Both the position numbers and the translations under genes were made by a program. From assembly GCA_035327305.1 (NCBI GenBank), contig DAOLDL010000003.1, positions 29,549 through 93,548 of the forward strand: a DNA stretch of 64,000 nucleotides, written 5' to 3'. This DNA is from CALMUP01 sp035327305 (lineage in GTDB: Bacteria; Verrucomicrobiota; Kiritimatiellia; CAIVKH01). Of the stretch, positions 34,886 through 43,500 are shown one piece after another. The first letter of the stretch is position 1. Each line of letters opens with the position of its first letter. The notes under the pieces were generated by a model. The model made no database searches, had not been told where the DNA came from, and was given only the letters and a program-made list of their open reading frames with translations.

Positions 34886-36196
34886 TCAAATCTTGCGGTT
34901 TACATCATCCCGGATACGTTCCTGCAAAAACTCGTACGGAATTTTGGTGATAATTTCCTCAAAAAACGCCAACACCAGCATTTTGCGCGCCTCCGCCTCG
35001 GAAAGTCCACGGGAACGAAGATAAAACAACTGATCAGGATCAAGATTGCCCATGGTGGAACCATGACTGCATTTCAGATCGTCGGCATCGATTTTCAGTC
35101 CCGGCAACGAGTCGGCCCTTGCTCCAGTATTCAAAACCAGATTGTTGTTCATCTGGTACGCATCCACCTTGATCGCGCCCTGGCTGGCGGCGATGATGCC
35201 CTGATATACAGAGTGACCTTCATCCTTAACCGCGCCCTTGTATAACAAGTTGCTGTAGGTGTGGGGAGCGGTATGCTGTTGCAGTGTTCGCTGGTCGACA
35301 TGTTGGTCCTTATCGGCGAAAAACAATCCGCTAAGATAGGCATTGGCGTTAGGCGCCTTCACGTTACAACCCATGGTCATTTTGCTGACTTTTGCGCCAA
35401 GAGTGAGCGTAACCCAATCGATCTGGGCATCGCGTTCCACCTCGGCCCAATCCTCGCCGATGTGATAACTGTTGCGTCCCCACTCCTGTAAGGCAAATAA
35501 TTGCAATCGCGCCGCCTGGGCAACATATAATTCCCTTGCACCGACACAGAATACCGGATTATCCGACTCGGACTGAAAGACCTCCACCACCCTGGCGTTG
35601 GAACCGGATTCCGCCACCACAACCAATTTCGGCACGAGCATGGCTCCGGATTGATTGAGTGAATAGCGTACCAGTATTCCGTGCTCCAGTTGGAAGTTGG
35701 CGGGAATGTGAATATACAAACCGACGTTCCAGAAAGCGCCATTCAGTTCGGTGAATTTTCGATCCGGTTCAATGATCGCCGGGCCGTGAAGATAGGGTTC
35801 CAACTTTTTTGAAAAGTCTCGCGATGCATCGTCGAGGCCGCATACCGTCAATTTTCCATCAGCCAGCAAGCACTTTCGGTCGTGAATGCCCCACCCCGTC
35901 TCGCTCACCGTCACTACAACATCGAATAATTCATCCAGCTCCGTGGCTTCCGCGGCATTTATCCGGTTTAAATGAGGCAGGAGTGTGAATTGTTCAAACG
36001 GGAACAGCGATGGATCGGTTCTGCGCCATTCCTCATCCCGAACCGTGGGCATTGGCAAACGGCGGTAAGCGTCAAATGCGACTTGACGCTTTTCTTTTAC
36101 CAAAGCGCCGGGTGTTGACGTCAATACATCTTGAAAACGCGCAGGATCCAGGGAAGGCGCGAAAACATCTTGATTAACCATGGCAAAGGTGTTCAT
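34886..36196 (-). CDS. sufD: Fe-S cluster assembly protein SufD
   Basis: 436 residues. The C-terminal part carries the SufB/D beta-helix core with LVLNTGARADSLPGLKI, DDLKCSHGSTMGNLDPDQLFYLRSRGL (short conserved CSHGSTMG and LRSRGLS seen) and the helical tail FFEEIITKIP. The N-terminus is divergent, as usual for SufD. It forms the SufBC2D scaffold complex with the two upstream genes. Last gene of the suf operon, 24 bases after sufB. Confidence 0.93.
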   Translation of the reverse strand: MNTFAMVNQDVFAPSLDPARFQDVLTSTPGALVKEKRQVAFDAYRRLPMPTVRDEEWRRTDPSLFPFEQFTLLPHLNRINAAEATELDELFDVVVTVSETGWGIHDRKCLLADGKLTVCGLDDASRDFSKKLEPYLHGPAIIEPDRKFTELNGAFWNVGLYIHIPANFQLEHGILVRYSLNQSGAMLVPKLVVVAESGSNARVVEVFQSESDNPVFCVGARELYVAQAARLQLFALQEWGRNSYHIGEDWAEVERDAQIDWVTLTLGAKVSKMTMGCNVKAPNANAYLSGLFFADKDQHVDQRTLQQHTAPHTYSNLLYKGAVKDEGHSVYQGIIAASQGAIKVDAYQMNNNLVLNTGARADSLPGLKIDADDLKCSHGSTMGNLDPDQLFYLRSRGLSEAEARKMLVLAFFEEIITKIPYEFLQERIRDDVNRKI

Positions 36197-36220
36197 GAAA
36201 ATAATCTCCAGATAAGGATA

Positions 36221-37657
36221 TCACCCGACGCTGTGTTCCAGTTTGATTTCCAGAAGCTTGACGGCTTCCACGGAAAATTCCATGGGCAGTTCCTTGAATA
36301 CTTCCTTGCAAAATCCATTTACAACCAATGAAGTCGCGCTTTCCTCATTGATACCGCGACTCATAATATAGAATAGCTGTTCTTCACTGATTTTGGACGT
36401 TGTTGCTTCATGCTCGGTGATTGCGGTGTGGTTTTCACACTCAATGACCGGATACGTGTTGGCCGAACATTTGTCGCCGATCAGCATCGAGTCGCATTGC
36501 GTATGATTCCGGGCATTATCGGCGGACGGCAATATCTGCACCAGGCCGCGATAGGAGTTGCGGGAGCGCCCGGCGGAAATACCTTTTGACACAATGGTGC
36601 TCCGGGTATTCGGTCCGATGTGGATCATCTTGGTTCCCGTGTCGGCCTGCATTTTCCGATTGGTAAACGCGACCGAATAAAACTCGCCCACCGAGTTGGC
36701 GCCTTCAAGGATTACGCTGGGATACTTCCAGGTAATCGAAGATCCCACTTCGACCTGGGTCCAGGATATCTTGGAATTTTTTCCGCGGCAATGTCCTCGT
36801 TTGGTGACGAAATTATAAATTCCACCGCGTCCTTCATCATCGCCGGCATACCAATTCTGAACGGTGGAATACTTGATTTGAGCACCCTCAAGGGCGATCA
36901 ATTCGACAACGGCGGCGTGAAGTTGATTGCGATCACGCGACGGCGCCGTGCAACCTTCAATATAGGAAACGTACGAGTCCTCCTCGGCAATGATCAAGGT
37001 GCGTTCAAATTGACCGGTATCCACAGCGTTAATGCGGAAGTATGTTGAAAGCTCGATCGGACACTTCACACCTTTGGGAATGTAACAAAACGAGCCATCG
37101 GTGAAGACGGCGGAATTTAACGCGGCGAAAAAATTATCGCCGGTTGGCACTACGGTACTTAGATACTTCTGCACCAGTTCCGGGTGATTTTGAATCGCTT
37201 CGGTGATTGAGCAAAATATCACACCAAGTTCAGCCAGTTTATCCTTTTGGGTGGTGGCCACGGAAACACTGTCAAAAACTGCGTCCACCGCTACGCCGGC
37301 CAAGGCATTCTGTTCGTGCAAAGGAACACCGAGGCGCTCAAAGGTGCGCTTCATTTCCTCGTCGATTTCCTGAGCGTTGGCGGCATCGCGTTTGGGAGCC
37401 GAATAATAACTTATATCCTGATAATCAATCGGAGGATATGTCACATCCGCCCATCGCGGCTCCTTCATTTTCTGCCATTTTCGAAAAGCTTTCAGCCGCC
37501 ATTCGGTCATCCATTCCGGTTCATTCTTTTTCGCCGAGATGGCGCGAATGGTATCATCATTCAGTCCCTTGGGAATGGAGTCCTGGGGGATTACGGTTTC
37601 AAAACCGTATTTGTACTCGTCATTTACGAGTTTGCTGTCTGTTTCCAGGTTAGGCAT
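36221..37657 (-). CDS. sufB: Fe-S cluster assembly scaffold SufB
   Basis: 478 residues. The family signatures are well kept: KYGFETVIPQDSIPKGL at the N-terminus, PSRDRNQLHAAVVELIALEGAQIKYSTVQNWYAGDD in the centre (short parts IKYSTVQNWY), MIHIGPNTRSTIVSKGIS and the C-terminal NGFCKEVFKELPMEF. The cysteines of the CDSMLIGDKCSANTYP region are scaffold ligand candidates. It assembles Fe-S clusters with SufC and SufD. It lies 27 bases after sufC. Confidence 0.97.
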   Translation of the reverse strand: MPNLETDSKLVNDEYKYGFETVIPQDSIPKGLNDDTIRAISAKKNEPEWMTEWRLKAFRKWQKMKEPRWADVTYPPIDYQDISYYSAPKRDAANAQEIDEEMKRTFERLGVPLHEQNALAGVAVDAVFDSVSVATTQKDKLAELGVIFCSITEAIQNHPELVQKYLSTVVPTGDNFFAALNSAVFTDGSFCYIPKGVKCPIELSTYFRINAVDTGQFERTLIIAEEDSYVSYIEGCTAPSRDRNQLHAAVVELIALEGAQIKYSTVQNWYAGDDEGRGGIYNFVTKRGHCRGKNSKISWTQVEVGSSITWKYPSVILEGANSVGEFYSVAFTNRKMQADTGTKMIHIGPNTRSTIVSKGISAGRSRNSYRGLVQILPSADNARNHTQCDSMLIGDKCSANTYPVIECENHTAITEHEATTSKISEEQLFYIMSRGINEESATSLVVNGFCKEVFKELPMEFSVEAVKLLEIKLEHSVG

Positions 37658-37684
37658 AGGAATTTATTCCTGTATAAATAAGAA

Positions 37685-38452
37685 TTAAACTAACACTTCC
37701 TGGCCGAATTCCTGACGTAGCCAGTCGTAGCCCTTGGTTTCCAGTTCCTGCACTAGTTCAGGACCACCGGTCATCACAATCTTCCCATCAATCAAGATGT
37801 GCAAATGATCCGGTTTAATGTGACGCAAAATGCGTTCGTAGTGCGTGATCACCAGCAACGAAAAGTTTGGCCCGGCCAGTTTGTTGACACCCTTGGAAAC
37901 GACCTGAAGCGCATCGATATCCAAACCGGAATCGGTTTCATCCATGACGGCGAAAGATGGCTTCAACGTCAGCATCTGAAGAATTTCCATGCGTTTTTTC
38001 TCACCACCCGAAAAACCGTCATTGAGAAAGCGGTTGAGAAAAGTTTCATTCATTTCGAGAAACTTCATGTTTTCCCGCAATTGCTTCAGAAACTCACCTG
38101 CGCTTTTGCGGGATTCCCCGGCGATGGCATCCGCGGAACTTTTCAGGAATTTGGCCACCGATACACCGGGAATGGCCACGGGGTATTGAAACGCAAGGAA
38201 AACGCCGAGTTTGGCTCGCTCATCCGGCTCAAGCTCCAGAATGTTTTGACCCTTAAACCAGATTTCGCCATCGGTCACTTCATAGGAGGGATGCCCCATG
38301 ATGACATTCGACAAGGTGCTTTTCCCGGAACCGTTTGGCCCCATCAACGCGTGCGTTTCACCGCGATTGATTGTGAGGTTAACGCCTTTGAGGATATCCT
38401 TGTCCTCAATGCGGGCATGCAAATTTACTATCTTCAGTTCGGCATCACTCAT
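37685..38452 (-). CDS. sufC: Fe-S assembly ATPase SufC
   Basis: 255 residues. Walker A GPNGSGKST, the ABC signature FSGGEKKRMEILQM, Walker B FAVMDETDSGLDIDAL (D-E-T-D instead of the usual D-E-P-T, a SufC trait) and the H-loop ITHYERIL are all present. It hydrolyses ATP to drive conformational change in SufBC2D. ATP-binding residues are intact. It lies between the DUF59 gene and sufB, in one operon. Confidence 0.97.
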   Translation of the reverse strand: MSDAELKIVNLHARIEDKDILKGVNLTINRGETHALMGPNGSGKSTLSNVIMGHPSYEVTDGEIWFKGQNILELEPDERAKLGVFLAFQYPVAIPGVSVAKFLKSSADAIAGESRKSAGEFLKQLRENMKFLEMNETFLNRFLNDGFSGGEKKRMEILQMLTLKPSFAVMDETDSGLDIDALQVVSKGVNKLAGPNFSLLVITHYERILRHIKPDHLHILIDGKIVMTGGPELVQELETKGYDWLRQEFGQEVLV

Positions 38453-38485
38453 GTTCTTACTCCTGCTATTTCCTTAAATTAATTA

Positions 38486-38836
38486 TCAGACATCAAAGCC
38501 CAGTTCCAAACGCGCTTCCTCCGACATCTTGTCCGGCCCCCACTGCGGCTCCCACACCACTTGCACCTGGGCATCTTCGATACCCTTGAGTTGCATCAAG
38601 GTATCTTTCACCTGATGCAAAATGTAGGGACCATAAGGACAACCGGGTGAAGTCAGCGTCATTTGAACGTCGATGGTCGGTCCGCTTATTTCGACGCCAT
38701 AAACTAGTCCGAGATCAACAATGTTGATGTGCAATTCCGGATCGACCACTGTGCGCAACACATCACGAACTTGATCGACTGACCATTCCACTTTGACCGG
38801 GTTTTTATTTTCCGCTTCCATTTCGTTCATGATCAT
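38486..38836 (-). CDS. MIP18/DUF59-family Fe-S maturation protein (SufT-like)
   Basis: 116 residues from ATG 38836, which overlaps the Rrf2 gene's TGA as ATGA; ATG at 38830 is also possible. The core VVDPELHINIVDLGLVYGVEI and the LTSPGCPYGPYI loop with the single conserved cysteine define the DUF59/SufT family, which assists Fe-S cluster insertion. Placed between regulator and sufC, as in many bacterial suf operons. Confidence 0.9.
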   Translation of the reverse strand: MIMNEMEAENKNPVKVEWSVDQVRDVLRTVVDPELHINIVDLGLVYGVEISGPTIDVQMTLTSPGCPYGPYILHQVKDTLMQLKGIEDAQVQVVWEPQWGPDKMSEEARLELGFDV

Positions 38837-39264
38837 CCACCTGCAAGGCATGTTTCAGTCGGTTGTTTTCTAAATTGTCCCAGAGAAATGTTGTGAAGAA
38901 AACCGTCAAGTTGGGCGCGCAATTGGTTTAGTGGCTCACGAACCATGCAATTGGAATATTTGTGACAGTCTTCGGCATCATGCTGACATCGGACCAGATG
39001 CACCGGCCCTTCAATAGCCTTGATGACGTCCCCCAATGAGATGGTATCCAAATCGCGGACAAGGCGGTATCCTCCCCTGGCTCCGTGAACGGCTTCGATC
39101 AAGCTCCCGCGCGCCAGGGACTGCATCACCTTGCCCATCAGATCTACGGGAAACTCACACTTTTCAGCAATTTCCTTGCTGGATACTACTGATTCAGAAG
39201 GGGTTGCGTCCATGTGGAGTAAAGCCATCAAGCCGTATTCAACTTTTCTGCTCAACATCAACAT
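38833..39264 (-). CDS. Rrf2-family Fe-S-sensing repressor (IscR/SufR-like)
   Basis: 143 residues. The winged helix occupies about 5-75 (KVEYGLMALLHM, SSKEIAEKCEFP, GARGGYRLVRD wing). Three cysteines C93-x6-C100-x5-C106 match the [2Fe-2S]-binding spacing of IscR-type proteins closely. ATG 39264 and the in-frame ATG 39258 are both possible starts. A perfect 15-base palindrome lies 4 bases upstream of 39264. First gene of the suf operon, so it is probably autoregulated and represses cluster assembly when clusters are plentiful. Confidence 0.92.
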   Translation of the reverse strand: MLMLSRKVEYGLMALLHMDATPSESVVSSKEIAEKCEFPVDLMGKVMQSLARGSLIEAVHGARGGYRLVRDLDTISLGDVIKAIEGPVHLVRCQHDAEDCHKYSNCMVREPLNQLRAQLDGFLHNISLGQFRKQPTETCLAGG

Positions 39265-39267
39265 ATA

Positions 39268-39282
39268 GGACTAATTTAGTCC
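39268..39282 (-). promoter_or_regulatory. Rrf2/IscR-type operator of the suf operon
   Basis: The perfect palindrome GGACTAATTTAGTCC lies just before the regulator's start. The flanks (ATA before, TTTAT after) extend the match to IscR type-1 sites (ATA..GACT..AGTC..TAT). It overlaps a possible -10 (TAAATT, minus strand) with TTGAAT 16 bases upstream as -35, which suits repression by occlusion. Confidence 0.75.
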
Positions 39283-39394
39283 GATTTATAAATGATTCAA
39301 GAAACAAATCGAAAATCGGCAAAATTTACACTTATTCGGCACATAATAATTACAGTGTATTTGACTTTGGCTTGTTAGCGTTTATTGATTGCGT

Positions 39395-40258
39395 ATGGCA
39401 TATCCTGAAATAAAAGTAAAAAATGTGATCGTTACCGGTTGTTCAACGGGAATTGGCTTATCTGCGGCCCGAATGCTTAAACATCGGGGCTGGCGTGTTG
39501 CGGCGACAGCTCGCAAGGCTGAAGATTTGGAAATGCTTGGGAAAGAAGGATTCAGCCCCATCGAGCTGGATATTTCAAACCCTGAATCAACGGCAACTGC
39601 CGCGCAGAAGATTCTTGAAATGTTTGACGGAAAAGTCGGCGGTTTGGTCAACAACGCGGGGTTCGGCCAGGTTGGTGCGTTGGAGGATCTTTCGCGCGAT
39701 TTGTTGCGTTACCAATTTGATGTAAATGTGATTGGAATGCAGGACATTACCAACCGACTATTGCCGGCCATGCGTCGGCAAGGATATGGCCGCGTGGTGA
39801 ATATCAGCTCGGTTCTCGGGCGGGTCAGCCTCCCCTTCATGGGCGCCTATTCGGCGACAAAATTTGCCATGGAAGGTTTAAGCAATGCCTTGCGGGTTGA
39901 ATTGCGAAACACGGGAATTGGGGTTTCACTAATCGAACCCGGTCCGATTGCCACAGCATTTCGCGAAAATGCCGCCAGCCGAGCCAAAACGACACTGGAC
40001 CCTGCATCGGTCGTACATCTCGACTATTACGAAAAAGAGATCAAACGGCGGGAAATGCAAAATTTGTCGCCGGATCCATTCACCCAGGGACCGGAAGCCG
40101 TGGCAAAAAGAATCATCCACGCTTTAGAAAGCCGACGCCCCAAGACCAGATACAAAGTTACGATTCCCGCCTACGCCGGTGCGATGATGGCGAGATTCTT
40201 TCCGGACTTCTTGATCGACTGGGTGATGGCGCGACAAGCATCCAAATCGGCCAAATAA
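39395..40258 (+). CDS. Short-chain dehydrogenase/reductase
   Basis: 287 residues from ATG 39395; the TTG two codons upstream is ignored. Classical SDR motifs are visible: TGCSTGIG (14-21) for cofactor, NNAGFG (86-91), S138/S139 in NISSV and Y152-x3-K156 (GAYSATK). The C-terminal ~60 residues include a hydrophobic segment (MMARFFPDFLIDWVM), as in several lipid- or sterol-like-substrate SDRs. The substrate is unknown. It stands alone and is followed at once by a strong hairpin terminator. Confidence 0.85.
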   Translation: MAYPEIKVKNVIVTGCSTGIGLSAARMLKHRGWRVAATARKAEDLEMLGKEGFSPIELDISNPESTATAAQKILEMFDGKVGGLVNNAGFGQVGALEDLSRDLLRYQFDVNVIGMQDITNRLLPAMRRQGYGRVVNISSVLGRVSLPFMGAYSATKFAMEGLSNALRVELRNTGIGVSLIEPGPIATAFRENAASRAKTTLDPASVVHLDYYEKEIKRREMQNLSPDPFTQGPEAVAKRIIHALESRRPKTRYKVTIPAYAGAMMARFFPDFLIDWVMARQASKSAK

Positions 40259-40288
40259 AAAACGCCTCTCCGTTCGGAAAGGCGTTTT
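40259..40288. terminator. Bidirectional rho-independent terminator
   Basis: A 9-base-pair stem AAAACGCCT / AGGCGTTTT is extended by TCC/GGA past one mismatch, with a GTTC loop. T-runs are present on both strands, so it can end the SDR transcript (plus) and the 62-residue-protein transcript (minus). Confidence 0.85.
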
Positions 40289-40310
40289 AAGAAGCCGGAA
40301 CCGGTACTGC

Positions 40311-40499
40311 TTACGATTTGATCTTTTTAGGATTCCGCAACAGCGTACGCATTTCCAAAGCCGTCAACTTGTTGACTTTGTCTTCAGCCAGTCCAAGGGC
40401 AATTAAGCGGCGACGATGAACTTTCTGGCGTGCGCGCTTGTCAGCTTCACTTTTCTTGGGCCGGGTGGTCGGATGATGCCTGTCTGCTTTTGTTGTCAT
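40311..40499 (-). CDS. Small basic protein, unknown function
   Basis: 62 residues, very basic in its first half (KADRHHPTTRPKKSEADKRARQK..HRRR) with a helical hydrophobic-patterned C-terminus (LIALGLAEDKVNKLTALEMRTLL). AAGGACTTGAT before the ATG is a usable ribosome site. The end is coupled to the bidirectional terminator. It could bind nucleic acid or the ribosome, but no family was recognised. It follows the GH57 gene by 74 bases on the same strand. Confidence 0.6.
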   Translation of the reverse strand: MTTKADRHHPTTRPKKSEADKRARQKVHRRRLIALGLAEDKVNKLTALEMRTLLRNPKKIKS

Positions 40500-40573
40500 A
40501 TCAAGTCCTTACTCTTTAAAACGAGCGTGCCTTGTAATCGTAATTTTGGTTATTGGCAAGTATTTTTAACCAA

Positions 40574-43500
40574 TCAGGGGTTCGTTGCCTTGGCTCCGGT
40601 ACGGAAATAGCGAATTTCCGATGAATTGGTGAAAATCAACGTCACCGGGCTGTTGTCGATATTCCCGGGCACATTCATACCCATGGGCGTCCATGCGCCA
40701 CCAACCAGGCTGGTTGACCAAAATACATCATACCAGCGATTCGTCGAGGTTGGCGCTTCGACTCGAAGCGTCATTCCTTGATCATTCGCCATGTATATGA
40801 CCTTGTTCGGATTGTGACCGGGTGGGTTGGTTGGATTGAGATCATACATGAATGCTTCACGGTAGGTCATTGAGCCGCCGGGAATATCGTTATCGGCCTG
40901 GCCGGGCGTCATGTGATTTACACCGTACTTCTGGTACCAACTGTCGGGAATGCCGTCGCTGTTGCTGTCGCCATCGGCCACCGCTTGACGCACAATGATA
41001 ACGGTATCGCTGGTGGAAACACCATTTCCGGATGCATAGCCCGTAATCTTCAGGTTGTTGACGAAGTAATCGCGGTTCCCATTATTTTCATCATTGGTTC
41101 CATTATTAAACGACCATGCACGGAATGCCGTGATGGCGCCGGCAACGGTACCCGTATAAGTGCGCAATGCACCGCCGGCTACCGGCTGTATGGATACGCT
41201 GTAGGTACTGGCATCCATCAGCGTAAATACAATGTCCAAACCGCCATCCGTCCAACCGATATCCGTGGAACCGCCGGAGCGAGAGTAGAAGGCATCGCCG
41301 CCATTGAAATACAATTGCCAGACTGTGTTGGACATGGCATCCCACAGTGCGAGACCTACCGACCCGCCATTTTCCCATATCCATCCGTTTTTCATACGGA
41401 CATGGAAAGATTCACCAGCGGAAAGTGATGAGCTGATCGGACGAACCGCTTGTGACAGATTGGTTCCTTCATGCGACCAGAAACCAAAACCATGCGCCCC
41501 GATAAATTGTCCGGCGTTGGCAGTCCCAGATAACGCCCAGGGGCCGAATCCTGTGCCTTGGTTGGAGCCGTTGGTCCACACGCCACCGTAATTCGATGCG
41601 CTATCCAAAGCTGAAGTCACTGCGCCGCCGGGAATCTGGTTTGTGCCGGAAACTGTAATGACGTTGGTTCCTACAGCCAACGCAACACCAGGAATTGTCC
41701 ACGGTGAAGAAACGGGCAAAAGTCCGGAAGCCCCGGTTAAATCGTTGGTCCATGTGATATGCCCGACAACACCGTCAGCAATACCGGCCAAGTCATACGT
41801 TTCCGTTCCATTGCCGACGATCAAGTTCGACGCGGGGCTGGTAATAGCAAATCCGGTCGGTGGCGGCTCCCCACCCTCGCATCCGGTCACAACAAAATTC
41901 CAATCCAGACTTGTGTTGTTGTCCCATGTTGATTGCCCATTGTTGAAAACAAAGTTGATTTCTTCGGTGCCCGGAAGTGGTGTGTATTGGTAAGACCACA
42001 CCCCGGCGTTCAAGGTCATGGCGGGATTCGGGAGAATGACATCTTTCCAGCGACCCGTTCCATCGTTGCGTCCAATGTGGATATATACCTGTTGCGCACT
42101 TTGCAGAACACGTCCGGCGGGGTTGTAATGAATGGTAATCGGACCGCAACCTTCGGGGCTTTCCGGATCAATCCACACGGTGGAAATCGGACCGCCGCCA
42201 CCGCCGGTTGAACATCCGGTTACGGCCAGTTGCCAATCGATGCCGCCGTTATTGTCCCAAGCGCCCGCACCATTGTTAAAGACCACATTGATCGTTTCCG
42301 TTTCATCCGGTGTGTTGTATGTGTACGACCAGAAATCACCGTCATCGGTCATCTGCGGATTGGGAATAATCGTGTTCTGCCAGCCGTTTCGTCCGACATG
42401 AATATATATGGGACCATTGCCGATTTGGCTGGTTGATTTGCGATACTTGATGGTCACAGGTTCACATCCGTCAGGCGCTGGAGGATCAAACACAACTCGT
42501 GGTTCCGTTCCGCCGCCACCGCCGGTTGATTCACCCACCCATACATGCAGGATGTGCGTCTTGTTCGTGTTTCCAACGGTATCAACGGCTTCGATGTAAT
42601 AACTGACCAATGTGTTACTGGCTCCGTTGATCATCGCCGAATACATCATTGCGCGGTTGATCGGATCCGGCACGTTAGGTCCCTTGGCCGTGGGATAAAA
42701 TGCGCCTGACATCGGCACAGAATTCCATGCGCTGTTTTTTCCCGGGGTGTGGGCATACAGTTCATGCGCGTAATCATTCAAATTCTTGTAAGAATCAAAA
42801 TCGCCGGTGCGCCACTTTAATGTGACGGAAGCCACGCCATTCACGTCGTCGGCAAAGGTCCAGACTTCAAAGTCGCTCGGTTGATTGTTCGGCTCGTTCC
42901 AATGTTTTCCGCCGGGATTCCATGTTCTGCGTTGAGGATGAAAAATGGCGGGTCCGACATTGTCAACGCCGGGATGACGATTGATGACCTTGTTCGCTTC
43001 GATGATTGCGAGGTTGGCTCCTCGTGTTGCATTGCCGTCCCAGGGATTCGCCGTGTCATAATCCCAATACCAGTGACAGGATGTCTCCGCCTGCAGAAAA
43101 TAGCGCCAGGCTTTCGCCGTGTCGGAGCCGATTCCCCACCGCACATCGTTCATACTGTAATTGTTCTCCAGGCTTTCCGCATGGAGAACGCGATTCTGGG
43201 CGGCAACCACCACAGACCACGACCAGTAGTCCGGATGCTGATTGTTCTGTGAATTGTTTTCGATCCACTTGTCAAAATAAGGTGTTCCGCCGTCGATTCC
43301 GATCCATGAGCCGGCTTCTACGTGAATGAAGTCGTTGGCGGGCACCGGATACATATCGAGATAGTCTTGAACAGTTGTATGCGAAAAATTCGGATTGCTT
43401 TGAATCATGTTCAAAAACAATCCGTGCTGACCATGGAAAGCATCGGCGTTTTTCATACCGAAATTATCGCCGTCGCTGTGGCACAAGATAATCATGGGGC

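Noticed and set aside
34578..35245. Frames that span the N gap
   Set aside because: They contain long runs of unknown residues and repeat the 50-bp terminator segment, so they are not genes.
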